DNA of 45,635 bases from Bacteroidaceae bacterium. GTDB lineage: Bacteria > Bacteroidota > Bacteroidia > Bacteroidales > Bacteroidaceae. The notes under the pieces were generated by a model. It saw only the letters and a list, made by a program, of their open reading frames with translations. It was not told where the DNA came from and did no database searches. Numbering within the stretch: position 1 is the stretch's first letter; every line of letters starts with the position of its first letter. The stretch is taken from assembly GCA_017526905.1 (NCBI GenBank), contig JAFXQT010000013.1, forward strand, positions 1-45,635, in the 5' to 3' direction. Position numbers and translations under genes: made by a program. This document shows, one piece after another, positions 24,801 to 32,564 of the stretch.

Positions 24801-25803
24801 GGTGCTCTATGCCGACATCCTGCTGCCACAGACGTCGAGGTCGGGCGAAGAGGTGGTCTGGGTCAGTTCCGACGAAAGCATCATGACCGCCACCGGTCTG
24901 GTATCGCCTGCCGAAGAAGAGCAGACGGTGAGCCTGACAGCCTACTATGGTGAACGCGAGGAGCGGCATGACATTACGGTGATGCCGCGCAGCATGGAGC
25001 AGACGCTGTTGCTGCGCTACGATTTTGAGGAGAACGATGTTTATACCGAGGGCACACAGCGGTGGCTGCGCGACCGCTCCAGCCACGGACGCGATGCGAA
25101 GCTGATGAATGAAAAGTGCCGCATAGACGGCCGGCTGAACCTGGTTGAGAATACGGCCGGAGGCTTTGACACCAACGGCTATGTGCTGGTGCCCGAACAT
25201 CTGCTGGATTCGTTGCGCAGCTACACTGTAAGCTTCACGGCTACACCGGCCGCATTGTCTAATCTGCCCAGGTTCTATGACTTCGGCAGCGGTTCGCCAA
25301 ACAGTCTCTTCCTGCGTGCCGGCAATTTCGCTGCCGGGCTGAAATACAACGGGCAGACCACTACACTCATCAAGGCCGACGAGCTGCAGGTGGGCGTGGC
25401 GCAGCATGTGGCCGTGACCTTCGATGCCAGGATGCTGACCACGACCATCTATGTGGATGGCTGGCAGGTGGCGCAGAGCAAGGACATCAAGTATGAACCC
25501 TACCAGCTGCTGGCCAACGGGGCAGACACGCGCAATTATATAGGGCGCACACAGTGGTGGGACACATCGTCAAGAAACAGCAACGTGGATTACGTGGGTA
25601 CGCTGGACGATTTCCGCATCTATGGTCTGTGCCTGACTGAAGCAGAGGTCAAGCAATTGATGCAGGAAGCTCCCGCCGGCATACACATGGCCCAAGGCTC
25701 GGGCGAAACGGGCACGGAGCATATCTACGATCTGAGCGGACGTCGGGCAGATTCTACTCGCAGAGGCGTCTATGTAGTGAATGGAAGAAAGGTTGTAAGA
25801 TAG
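21862..25803 (+). CDS. DUF4861 - GH105 - F5/8 type C - LamG protein with type IX secretion tail
   Basis: The start at 21862 gives signal peptide MKTSLFLMLAGLATSAWA and a 1313-residue protein. Residues about 20-355 match the DUF4861 type (DYTFRLKNELGFART). About 375-730 form a GH88/GH105-type alpha/alpha barrel with WWVDGLYMVMP (Asp516, likely catalytic acid) and WARGDGW (Arg583-Trp587). A galactose-binding F5/8 type C domain (about 850-965, TRWSQEGTGQWLQFDL) and a LamG-like domain (about 1045-1270) follow. The end, IYDLSGRRAD ... GVYVVNGRKVVR, is a sorting tail. GH105 enzymes remove the unsaturated galacturonyl residue from pectin (rhamnogalacturonan) fragments; GH88 members act on glycosaminoglycan fragments, so the substrate is not certain. 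Most GH105 enzymes are single-domain, intracellular or periplasmic; this one appears surface-displayed. Confidence 0.82.
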   Translation: MKTSLFLMLAGLATSAWAEDYTFRLKNELGFARTAETVEVEIPTDIDLKGKRLADEQGHVLPYETCGQHGIRFQASVAHGTTMGYVLTDGNAPAPEKRTYAAVKSPTSRADIAWENDRAAFRMYSSVLLANEPNTGNGVDLWAKKKDTPVVDAMYGLSNYHAESAYGVDAFSVNGKRLGCGGVSHVVNGKLVVHAPHDECVVEENGALQSRFRLTYHNLVVDGVAYTKTLDVTTTAGSLLNKATVCYTPVNAGTGKPLRLAVALYQHTDMSGLNHGGVSYDTQVGLAGWAENKSEGSVTSTGARFYQGCYVPSATALPEVIDHHLCVCVDYTPGTELTYYFGGGWSAFPQGEYTCDEDWFDALDRFKAQVDCPLTTTSWDGPLPQKDDVIALLNKANLYWQQGHPTHGDHFWNRAVYHTGNMEAYKVTADPQYLDYSLAWAERNRYWGQTGTDKSRWKFSYGESADYVLFGDNQICFQIYADLYSLLGGEEKIARAREVMEYEMSTSESGYLWWVDGLYMVMPVMTKLYNITGNALYLEKMYEYWRWGTDLMWDEAEGLYYRDGNYVYPKHKTAAGGKDFWARGDGWIFAAFARVLDELPADDPHRQEYIAYYRRMAESLRQCQRVDAAGNGYWCRSLLDEDYAPGYETSGTALFVFGFAWGINHGILDEARYGQVLQRGWKYLTYVALQADGRVGYVQPIGSNAAPGTYISASQTADFGVGAFLLAASEMSRYAAGEQSAMPMRVAAVELADANVLRIAFNMAPDAEGLENAAHYLIDGEPVQAADIAYDGAKTVVITLGKPLDYGCYQFRVEGIRSMDGAEIAAHDVTLIRTVPLTPNTVDMAITAIGAQSGNPAANVADGSYGTRWSQEGTGQWLQFDLKRTERVVAVDIAFYLGDTRTNYFDIKTSTDGRSWTDVLTKQQSSGWTSQLERYRLPQTVEARYVRIYCNGASTTAWNSILEARVRLEDTVGEGLDVPEVLYADILLPQTSRSGEEVVWVSSDESIMTATGLVSPAEEEQTVSLTAYYGEREERHDITVMPRSMEQTLLLRYDFEENDVYTEGTQRWLRDRSSHGRDAKLMNEKCRIDGRLNLVENTAGGFDTNGYVLVPEHLLDSLRSYTVSFTATPAALSNLPRFYDFGSGSPNSLFLRAGNFAAGLKYNGQTTTLIKADELQVGVAQHVAVTFDARMLTTTIYVDGWQVAQSKDIKYEPYQLLANGADTRNYIGRTQWWDTSSRNSNVDYVGTLDDFRIYGLCLTEAEVKQLMQEAPAGIHMAQGSGETGTEHIYDLSGRRADSTRRGVYVVNGRKVVR

Positions 25804-25847
25804 CCTGATAAGGCCATTTGGAACTGTGGGCGCATGCCGATACAAGA

Positions 25848-25882
25848 AGCCCCCGCCACGTCGTGATGAGGTGGAGGGGGCT
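25848..25882. terminator. Hairpin terminator between convergent genes
   Basis: The stem agcccccgccac pairs with gtggagggggct (one mismatch) around loop gtcgtgatgag, 45 bp after the GH105 stop and 80 bp before the S9 peptidase stop. A short T-run follows on the plus strand. It probably acts in both directions. Confidence 0.7.
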
Positions 25883-25962
25883 TTGGGTGTGTTCTACAAA
25901 GAAGCTATAAATCATCCGAAGCTGCTTTTAGAACATGCATGTTGTAGCGGAACTGTGACGGT

Positions 25963-28308
25963 TTACTTGAGCCAGCGTCCAAGCCAGTCGAAGTAGGTGC
26001 GCTGCCATAGGATGCCATTCTGGGGCTTGAGCACCCAGTGGTTCTCGTCGGGGTAGAGCAGCAGCTCGGCTTCGATGCCGCGCATGCGGGCGGCATTGAA
26101 GGCGCTCATGCCTTGGGTGGCGTTGATGCGGTAGTCCTTCTCGCCGTGGATACAGAGGATGGGTGTGTCCCACTGGTCCACAAACTGGTGGGGCGAGTTG
26201 CGGTAGGTGCGCTCGGCGTTGGCCGTGCGGTCGCGGTTCCAGTAGGCATCGTCGTACTCCCAGTTGCTGAACCAGTTCTCCTCTGTTTCGGTGTACATGG
26301 CTTCAAGGTTGAATGCGCCGTCGTGGGCAATGAAGCACTTGAAGCGGCCCTCGTGGTGGCCGGCCAGGTAATACACGCTGAAGCCGCCGAAGGAGGCGCC
26401 CACGGCACCGAGGCGGTCGCGGTCGACGTAGGGAAGGGAATCGCACGCATCGTCGATGGCGCTGAGGTAGTCGTTCATGCACTGGCCCGTCCAGTCGCCT
26501 GAGATCTGCTCCAGCCACTCCTGGCCGAAGCCGGGCAGGCCGCGGCGGTTGGGCAGGATGAGCACGTAGCCTTGCGAGGCCATGATGTAGAAGTTCCAGC
26601 GGTAGCTCCAGAACTGTGACACGGGGCTTTGGGGACCACCCTCGCAGAAGAGCAGGGTGGGGTATTTCTTAGCGGGGTCGAAATGGGGCGGCTTGACTAC
26701 CCAGTAGTGCAGTTGCTGCCCGTCGGTGGTGCGGCACCACCGCACCTCCTCGCTGCCGGGTGTGAGCTGATTGAGAAGGTGGTCGTTCTCGTGTGTCACT
26801 TGCGCAATGTGCACAGAGGCCTCCGGCAACTCCGATAACTCAGAGTTTTCAGAGTTCTCAGAGTTCTCCGAGTACTCTGAGTACTCTGATTTCTCTGATG
26901 GTGCTGTTACCAGGTAGAGGTCGGCCGGGTGGAAGTGGTCATGGCGCTCCATAAGGAGGGTGGCGGGGGTGTTGGGCACCAGTTGGAGACTGCCCCAGTC
27001 GGCCTGCAGGTTGGTGAGCTGGGCTACTTGGCCTTCCATATTGGTTCTGTACAGGTTGACAGTGCCGTGCCACACGCCGATGAAGTAGAGGGTGCGGTTG
27101 TCAGCGCCCCACACAAAGGCATCGACGTTGCTGTCGAACTGTTCGGTCAGGTAGGTCTTGTTGTGGGACGGAGCCTGGAGGTCGAGCACGCACAGACGCT
27201 GGCGGTCGGCTTCATAGCCGTCGCGCGCCATGCTGAGCCATGCTACGTAGCGGCCATCGGGCGAGAACTGTGGGTTCTGGTCGTAGCCGGGATTGTTCAG
27301 GGCCACGTTGTCTGGCTGGTTCACGGCCTGGTGGCGCAGGGCCTTGGAGGGGTCGATGCGGTCCAGGTAGGTGGCCGATGCGGCCACGGCATCGGCAAAG
27401 GTGGTGCCGGGCTTGCACAGGTTGAGGGCGGCACCGAGGTCGCGGCTCTGGGTGTCGAAGAGGAAGATGTCAGAGTCGGTGGAGATGCTGTGGGCCACGC
27501 CGGTCCGGGTGCGACAGGTGAAGGCGATGAAGCGGGAGTCGGGGCTCCATGCCAGCTGCTCTATGCCGCCGAAAGGTTCCATGGGGCACTCGAAGGGCTG
27601 GCCCTCAAGCAGGTCGTACTCCTGACCGCTCTGCAGGTCGAGCACGAAGGGGTGGGGGATGCTCTCCACGTAGTGGTCCCAGTGGCGGTACATCAGGTCG
27701 GTGATGACCATGCCGGTGCTCTTGGGCAGGTCGGCTGGCCGCTCGTGAATAATGTCATGGAAGGGTACAGCCTTGACCAGAAGCAGCTTCTGCCCGTCGG
27801 GCGAGAAGTGGAAGTCCTGCACGGCGCCATCGGTGTGGGTGAGTTGCTTGCGTCCGCGGCCAGAGGCATCCATCGTCCATACTTCGCCTTTGGCGGCAAA
27901 GGCTATCTGATCGTCGGAGAGCCACACGGGGCTGGAGCCGAGACCGAGGAGGGTGGGGTTGGTTCCTACGTCCGAGGTGCTGGCCCCCCCTACGGCCCCC
28001 GAGGGGGCTTCGGATGTGGTGGTGGCCTCTGCGGTGGGGAGCGGTGCTACGTAGAGCAGGGTGTTGCTGCGGTTCTGCTCTACGCTGTAGTAGGTTACCT
28101 GGTAGCATACTTGCCCTCCGTTGGGCGCTACGGCGTAGGCACCGATGCGGCCCATAGCCCAGAGCACCTCGGGGGTGAGGGTGTCTGACGCCAGCGTGAG
28201 TTCGTGGCGGTGGATGATATCCTCGTCCGATCCGCCCGTGCAAGAGGTGAGGGGGGCCAGAGTGGCGAGGAGGGCTGAGGTAGAAAGAATCTTCAATGTT
28301 GCTTTCAT
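25963..28308 (-). CDS. S9 family (prolyl oligopeptidase-like) peptidase lipoprotein
   Basis: The 781-residue product has a lipoprotein-like signal (lipobox LTSC, Cys23), an N-terminal beta-propeller with WD40-like PD40 repeats (FSPDGQKLLLV, FSPDGRYVAWLS) to about residue 520, and a C-terminal alpha/beta-hydrolase domain. The triad is Ser639 (GASFGG), Asp725 (GEKDYRIN) and His757 (DENHWVL). Such enzymes release di- or tripeptides, often after proline, in the periplasm or cell envelope. Two oddities are seen: an in-frame GC-rich repeat encoding EAPSGAVGGA (DNA 27982-28011) in a Thr/Ser-rich insertion of the propeller, and a Ser-Glu-Tyr/Asn triplet repeat (DNA 26827-26899) at the propeller-hydrolase junction. 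It lies 65 bp after yidC and may be co-transcribed. Confidence 0.9.
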   Translation of the reverse strand: MKATLKILSTSALLATLAPLTSCTGGSDEDIIHRHELTLASDTLTPEVLWAMGRIGAYAVAPNGGQVCYQVTYYSVEQNRSNTLLYVAPLPTAEATTTSEAPSGAVGGASTSDVGTNPTLLGLGSSPVWLSDDQIAFAAKGEVWTMDASGRGRKQLTHTDGAVQDFHFSPDGQKLLLVKAVPFHDIIHERPADLPKSTGMVITDLMYRHWDHYVESIPHPFVLDLQSGQEYDLLEGQPFECPMEPFGGIEQLAWSPDSRFIAFTCRTRTGVAHSISTDSDIFLFDTQSRDLGAALNLCKPGTTFADAVAASATYLDRIDPSKALRHQAVNQPDNVALNNPGYDQNPQFSPDGRYVAWLSMARDGYEADRQRLCVLDLQAPSHNKTYLTEQFDSNVDAFVWGADNRTLYFIGVWHGTVNLYRTNMEGQVAQLTNLQADWGSLQLVPNTPATLLMERHDHFHPADLYLVTAPSEKSEYSEYSENSENSENSELSELPEASVHIAQVTHENDHLLNQLTPGSEEVRWCRTTDGQQLHYWVVKPPHFDPAKKYPTLLFCEGGPQSPVSQFWSYRWNFYIMASQGYVLILPNRRGLPGFGQEWLEQISGDWTGQCMNDYLSAIDDACDSLPYVDRDRLGAVGASFGGFSVYYLAGHHEGRFKCFIAHDGAFNLEAMYTETEENWFSNWEYDDAYWNRDRTANAERTYRNSPHQFVDQWDTPILCIHGEKDYRINATQGMSAFNAARMRGIEAELLLYPDENHWVLKPQNGILWQRTYFDWLGRWLK
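26827..26899 (-). repeat. Nine-base tandem repeat inside the S9 peptidase gene
   Basis: Nine-base units (for example gagttctca and gagtactct on the plus strand) encode SEY, SEN and SEL triplets about eight times at the boundary between propeller and hydrolase domains. Copy-number change by slippage would keep the frame. Confidence 0.85.
27982..28011 (-). repeat. 30-bp GC-rich element in frame in the S9 peptidase gene
   Basis: On the coding strand the element reads as ten codons, EAPSGAVGGA, containing the palindrome gccccctcgggggc. It differs from the copy at 39302-39331 at two of 30 positions, and both copies share frame and strand. Thr/Ser-rich codons flank it. It is related to the intergenic repeats at 10-218. 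Confidence 0.8.
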
Positions 28309-28373
28309 TGGGTGGTTGGTGTTAGGGGCGGTGGCCTCCGGACTGCGTCAGGCAGTCTGCCCGGGCCGGTGCC

Positions 28374-30257
28374 TTATTTCTTTTGCTGTTGTTGGCGCTG
28401 CATGCGCTGCATCTCCTCGGCCTGCTTCTGCAGGGCTTCAAGGCGTGCGGCCATGCCCGATGCCTTCTTGGGGTTGTTGGCGTTGCGGGCCTTGTAGGCT
28501 TCGAGCTGTGCCAGCAGTTTCTCGTCGTCGGTGGTCTTGCGCAGGAACCACATGATGAGGATGCTGGTGAGGCCGGAGAGGAAATAGTAGTAGTTCAGGC
28601 CGGACGAATAGGTGTTGAACATGAAGAAGAACATGAGCGGCATCAGGTACATCATCCAGCGCATCATTTTCATGCTCTGCTCCTGCTCGGGCGACATGAC
28701 TGCGTTTTGCTGCTGCTTCATCGAGATCCAGGTGTTGCCTATCTGCATCAGGCAGAACAGCACGCAGAAGATGCTGAGATGGTCGCCGATGAGCCAGATG
28801 TCCTTGCCCCAACGGATTACGTCGTCGTAGGCACTGAGGTCGTCGGCCCAGAGGAAACTCTGGCCGCGCAGCTCGATGGCGTTGGGCACGAAGTTGAACA
28901 AGGCAATCCAGATGGGCATTTGTATGAGCATGGGCAGGCAACCGCCCATGGGCGACACACCGTACTGCGAGTAGAGCTGCATCATTTCCTGCTGTTTCTT
29001 CATGGCATCCTCCTGCTTGGGGTACTTGGCATTGAGCTCGTCCACTTTAGGCTTTAACACACGCATGCGGGCGCTGGCCATATAGCTCTTCTTGGTGGCG
29101 GGATAGACCAATGCCTTGACGATGAGCGTGAGCAGCAGCAGCACAATGCCCATGTGCAGGCCGAAGCCCTTGAGCCAGTCGAACAGGTAGATGATAAACC
29201 AGCGGTTGATCCACCGCACGATGGGCCAGCCCAGGTAAACGAGGTCCTCCAGTTCCAGGTCCTTGTCCTTGTCCAGACTGAGCTTGTTGTGGGCCGTGAG
29301 GGTGTGGAAGTCGTTGGGTCCCACGTACAGTTGCAGTTGTGTGGGCTGCTGGCCTGTGGGGTCGAAAGCGGTTTGCATGGAGGCTTCGTAGTTCTTCAGG
29401 TAGCCTTGCCCTTTCTTGTAGAGTTGCGACTGGAAGTGCGCGTCGGTGAAGCGCTGCTGGCCGATGAGCACAGCCGAGAAGAACTGGTTCTTGAAGGCTA
29501 CCCAGTCCAGGGCCTCCTCGATGTCCTTCTGCTGGTCGGATGTCTCGCTGAGGTTCTTGGTCTTGCCGTCTTCGCGGTGGTAGCGTATGCAGGCGTAGCG
29601 CTGCTCAAAGTCGAACCCTTTCTCCAGTTGGCGGGCACGGTCAGTCCAGGCTATGCCGAGCTGCTGCATGGAGGGGCTGAACAGGTTGCCGATGCCGTTG
29701 GCCCGTACCAGCATGTCGACCATGTAGGCATCGGGATGCAGGCGGTACTCGATGTCGAGCGAGCCTGTGCCCAGGGGCAGGCGCATGGTGACGTGCTGCT
29801 CGTCGGCCTGCACGGGCTGGAAGTAGAGTTGGTCGGTGATGATGTTTTCCTGTTTGCCGGCCAGCGAGAGGCACATGTGCGCATCGTCGGCGGTGAGCAG
29901 GCGCACGTTCTGCTTCTGCTGGTCCTTGTAGTTAAGCAGCTCGGCCTCTTCGATCAGACCGCCGTGGCTATTGATGGTTACTTTGACCAGCTTGTTCTGC
30001 AGCGTGATGCGCTGCTCCTGCCCGTGGCGTGCCTCGAAGAGGGCGGAGGTGCTGTCCTGCAGCACGGCCTGGGCCTGGGCCTGGGCGGCAGCCAGACGCT
30101 GCTGCTCGGCCTTCTTGGCCTGTTCTTGCTGCACCAGGGCTACGGAATCGGCTTCGTGCTGGGCTTGCAGCTGCTCCTTGCTTGGCTGGCTGTACCAGGT
30201 GAAGCCAATGAGTACGAGGGCCATCAGAATGAAGCCCCACATTGTGTTTTTGTCCAT
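28374..30257 (-). CDS. yidC: Membrane protein insertase YidC
   Basis: The 627-residue YidC/Oxa1-family insertase helps inner-membrane proteins fold and insert, alone or with SecYEG. An N-terminal membrane anchor (about residues 5-21) is followed by a Gln/Ala-rich segment, a large periplasmic beta domain (about 60-340) and the conserved insertase core from about 355 to 565. The core holds the hydrophilic stretch VKALVYPATKKSYMASARM, the MQLYSQYGVSPMGGCLPMLIQMP loop region and later helices. The C-terminus is basic and Gln-rich (QQQQKK), typical of ribosome contact. The length and form match Bacteroidetes YidC. It lies between the GTPase gene upstream and the S9 peptidase gene downstream. A GC hairpin at 30312-30336 separates it from the GTPase gene. 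Confidence 0.95.
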   Translation of the reverse strand: MDKNTMWGFILMALVLIGFTWYSQPSKEQLQAQHEADSVALVQQEQAKKAEQQRLAAAQAQAQAVLQDSTSALFEARHGQEQRITLQNKLVKVTINSHGGLIEEAELLNYKDQQKQNVRLLTADDAHMCLSLAGKQENIITDQLYFQPVQADEQHVTMRLPLGTGSLDIEYRLHPDAYMVDMLVRANGIGNLFSPSMQQLGIAWTDRARQLEKGFDFEQRYACIRYHREDGKTKNLSETSDQQKDIEEALDWVAFKNQFFSAVLIGQQRFTDAHFQSQLYKKGQGYLKNYEASMQTAFDPTGQQPTQLQLYVGPNDFHTLTAHNKLSLDKDKDLELEDLVYLGWPIVRWINRWFIIYLFDWLKGFGLHMGIVLLLLTLIVKALVYPATKKSYMASARMRVLKPKVDELNAKYPKQEDAMKKQQEMMQLYSQYGVSPMGGCLPMLIQMPIWIALFNFVPNAIELRGQSFLWADDLSAYDDVIRWGKDIWLIGDHLSIFCVLFCLMQIGNTWISMKQQQNAVMSPEQEQSMKMMRWMMYLMPLMFFFMFNTYSSGLNYYYFLSGLTSILIMWFLRKTTDDEKLLAQLEAYKARNANNPKKASGMAARLEALQKQAEEMQRMQRQQQQKK

Positions 30258-30311
30258 TGTATAGTAATGTTCTTTGTGTGTTTTCGGATAATGGGTTTTA
30301 TGTTATCAGCA

Positions 30312-30336
30312 GGCCCGGCGGTGTGAAGGCCGGGCG
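30312..30336 (-). terminator. GC-rich hairpin between the GTPase gene and yidC
   Basis: The stem gcccggc pairs with gccgggc around loop ggtgtgaag. It lies about 45 bp after the GTPase stop and 55 bp before the yidC start on the minus strand. There is no good U-run, so it may be a weak terminator or an attenuating structure. Confidence 0.35.
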
Positions 30337-30378
30337 CTGTAATGGGTGCTTGCTGACGCGTATGTGGCGTGGCGCGTG

Positions 30379-31020
30379 CTACTGCAGGCTTTTGTTGATG
30401 TGGTCGATATAGTCAAGCAGTTCGGAACGCCCCATCTTTGTCTCGGCCGAGGTGACGAAGTGGGGTGGCAGTGGTTCCCACTCCTGGCTGAGACGCTCAA
30501 GGTAGGCATTCACGTTCTGTGTGAGTTTCTGGCGGCTCAGCTTGTCGGCCTTGGTGAACACGATGCTGAAGGGGATGCTGCTCTGTCCCAGCCACTGCAT
30601 GAATTCGAGGTCGATCTTCTGCGGCTCCAGCCTTACGTCGATGAGCAGGAAGAGGTTGGTCATCTGCTCGCGCTGCAGGATGTAGCTGCGAATCATTTGC
30701 TCCAACTTGTCGCGCTCGGTCTTGCTGCGCTGTGCGAAGCCGTAGCCGGGCAGGTCCACCAGGTACCAGTCGGGGGTGGAGGCGCTTTTCTTGGCGCCGC
30801 CCGCGGGGCTGTCGGTGAAGATGGCGAAGTGGTTGATGAGAATTGTCTTGCCAGGCTTGGCGCTGGTCTTGGCCAGCTTGCTGTTGCCCGTGAGCATGTT
30901 GATGAGACTGGACTTGCCCACGTTGCTGCGGCCTATGAAGGCGTACTCAGGCTGGCGGTGCTCAGGGCACTGGGTGATGAGTGCGCTGCTGACAAGGTAG
31001 TTGGCATATTTTATTTCCAT
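30379..31020 (-). CDS. yihA: Ribosome biogenesis GTP-binding protein YihA/YsxC (EngB)
   Basis: A 213-residue cytoplasmic GTPase required for large ribosomal subunit assembly. The motifs are in order: G1 GRSNVGKSS (30-38), G3 DLPGYG (89-94), G4 TKADK (156-160) and a C-terminal G5-like FVTSAET region. The length matches the family. The start at 31020 gives the typical N-terminus ending just before [13 protein letters not shown] short Ser/Gly/Lys-rich insertion (about 71-82) sits between switch I and G3. It starts 23 bp after the DUF3078 gene stop, so the two are probably co-transcribed. Confidence 0.93.
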   Translation of the reverse strand: MEIKYANYLVSSALITQCPEHRQPEYAFIGRSNVGKSSLINMLTGNSKLAKTSAKPGKTILINHFAIFTDSPAGGAKKSASTPDWYLVDLPGYGFAQRSKTERDKLEQMIRSYILQREQMTNLFLLIDVRLEPQKIDLEFMQWLGQSSIPFSIVFTKADKLSRQKLTQNVNAYLERLSQEWEPLPPHFVTSAETKMGRSELLDYIDHINKSLQ

Positions 31021-31043
31021 GCGCTTTAAGCTTTATTCAGCGT

Positions 31044-32390
31044 TCAAAAGTCGTAGCTCAGGCCCAGCGACAGGAACTCCTTGAACATCCAGTGTGTCTC
31101 GCGTGCGCTGTCCTCGGTGAGATTGCCGTTCTCGTCGCGCTTCAGGTTGTAGTACTTCACGTCCTCGTAGCGGGGGTACAGATACACCTTGGCTGTGATG
31201 TACATGTTCACGCGGAAGTCGAAGGTGTGCTCGTTCTCGATGCGCGTCAGGCTGAGGTTGGAGAACCAGTACAGGCGGTTGTGCCAGGAGATATCCTTGG
31301 TAATCTTGTAGTCGAAGGTGAAGTCGATGTTGGGACCCCACTCGTGCTTGCTGTGATGCCCTTCGTGAATGCCGTAGCGGCCGATGAGGCCTTTGCGCTC
31401 GACGTAGGTGATGACATAGGAGATAGGGGCCAGGTGCAGCTTACCGGTGAAGCGCTTCTTCTTGATGTTGAAGTCCATACCGACCGAGGAGCGCACATAG
31501 AGCGGAGATATGAAGTCGCCCGTAACCGTGCGCGAACTGCCTTGGTAACTCATGTAAGGCTGCGACTGCAACTGCAGCTGTGCAGAGTAGTCCCAGTTGC
31601 CCACGGCCTTGATGCCCAGGTTTGAGGTGAGTCGCAACAGGTTGGAGGTGGGGCGGAACTTGGGGTCGCTGCTCTGCGAGGTCTGGAAGCCCAGCTGCGC
31701 CTCCAGCGTGTTCTCCAGTTTGGTGCGCTTCTGGTTGTTGTAGTTGGCATAGAAAATGAGACTGCCCAGCATGCTGTATGCGTTCTCACCGCCTTGGTAC
31801 CAGTTCTTCGAGAAGTAGTTCTGTGTGAACTGCAAGCCGGCCTTGCCGGAGAATTTCCAGAAGTTGGGCTTCTTCACCTCTGGCTCAACGGCTGCCACCT
31901 CCACGTCGGGCATTTCGGGCTGCAGGCGTTCGGCCAGTCGGACGTCCTCCTGCACGGTCTCGGCCAGGTCGTTGCGCAGCTTGCCGCCCTCTTCCAGTTC
32001 CTCCTGGGTCGTGGCAAACAGTTGCGGTATCTGCGTGTATGCGCGCGCGAGCATATTATTAACGGCCTCGCTCGTGAGCAGCTGGCTGTCGTCCAGCGAG
32101 CCCAGTGCAGGCAGCGTGCCCGACTGGCCGGCTGGCTGGTAGCCGATGCCCATTTGCTGGCTGATGGCATTGGCGTAGAGCGTGCCCGGCCCCATAATAG
32201 GGAACAGGTAGCGGTTGGGCTGGGTGGCCGTGTGGTGGGTGTGCGGCTGGCTGGCAACAAGTTGCTGCAGCGAGTCGGCATAGGTGGCAACGATGCTGCC
32301 GATGCCGGCGCTGGCGGGTGCAGTGACGGCATTTTGGGCCATGGCGGGCAATGCCAACATGGCACCGAGAAGAAGCGTAAGGTGTTTCAT
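31044..32390 (-). CDS. DUF3078 outer-membrane-like protein
   Basis: The start at 32390 gives signal peptide MKHLTLLLGAMLALPAMAQ and a 448-residue protein; upstream in-frame codons lack signal character and cross the promoter box at 32408-32415. The N-terminal part is low in structure (about 20-175). The C-terminal DUF3078 region, starting near NFWKFSGKAGLQFTQNYFSKNWYQGGEN, alternates aromatic and polar residues and ends in LSLGLSYDF, a typical terminal beta-strand for outer-membrane barrels. The function is unknown; the family is widespread in Bacteroidetes and thought to be envelope-located. It is divergent from the N-acetylglucosamine-kinase-like gene and precedes the GTPase gene by 23 bp. 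Confidence 0.85.
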   Translation of the reverse strand: MKHLTLLLGAMLALPAMAQNAVTAPASAGIGSIVATYADSLQQLVASQPHTHHTATQPNRYLFPIMGPGTLYANAISQQMGIGYQPAGQSGTLPALGSLDDSQLLTSEAVNNMLARAYTQIPQLFATTQEELEEGGKLRNDLAETVQEDVRLAERLQPEMPDVEVAAVEPEVKKPNFWKFSGKAGLQFTQNYFSKNWYQGGENAYSMLGSLIFYANYNNQKRTKLENTLEAQLGFQTSQSSDPKFRPTSNLLRLTSNLGIKAVGNWDYSAQLQLQSQPYMSYQGSSRTVTGDFISPLYVRSSVGMDFNIKKKRFTGKLHLAPISYVITYVERKGLIGRYGIHEGHHSKHEWGPNIDFTFDYKITKDISWHNRLYWFSNLSLTRIENEHTFDFRVNMYITAKVYLYPRYEDVKYYNLKRDENGNLTEDSARETHWMFKEFLSLGLSYDF

Positions 32391-32407
32391 AAGTATAAAA
32401 TGTGGGG

Positions 32408-32415
32408 CAAAGGTA
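32408..32415 (-). promoter_or_regulatory. -7 box TACCTTTG for the DUF3078 gene
   Basis: An exact TAnnTTTG match on the minus strand, 18 bp before the start at 32390. It supports the downstream start choice. Confidence 0.55.
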
Positions 32416-32465
32416 GTGAAAAGTTTAGAGTTTTGCCTTGAAAGTGTCAAGAAAATGTGCAAAAA

Positions 32466-32501
32466 GCCACGCTTTTGGCTGAGCCACAGCCAAAAAGTGG
32501 C
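32466..32501. promoter_or_regulatory. Inverted repeat in a divergent promoter region
   Basis: The arms gccacgcttttggct and agccaaaaagtggc are imperfectly complementary around a short loop. The site lies midway between the divergent -7 boxes at 32408-32415 and 32532-32539. It could be an operator for either gene or a transcript-level structure; nothing identifies a regulator. Confidence 0.4.
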
Positions 32502-32509
32502 CAAATGCT

Positions 32510-32539
32510 TGGCACTTACGCTACTTTATGCTACCTTTG
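32510..32539 (+). promoter_or_regulatory. Promoter of the N-acetylglucosamine-kinase-like gene
   Basis: A -33-like TTGG (32510-32513) is followed after 18 bp by an exact -7 box TACCTTTG (32532-32539). The ATG lies 26 bp beyond. This is a good match to the Bacteroidetes housekeeping promoter. Confidence 0.65.
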
Positions 32540-32564
32540 CTTGCATCATTTATTAAAACAGACT

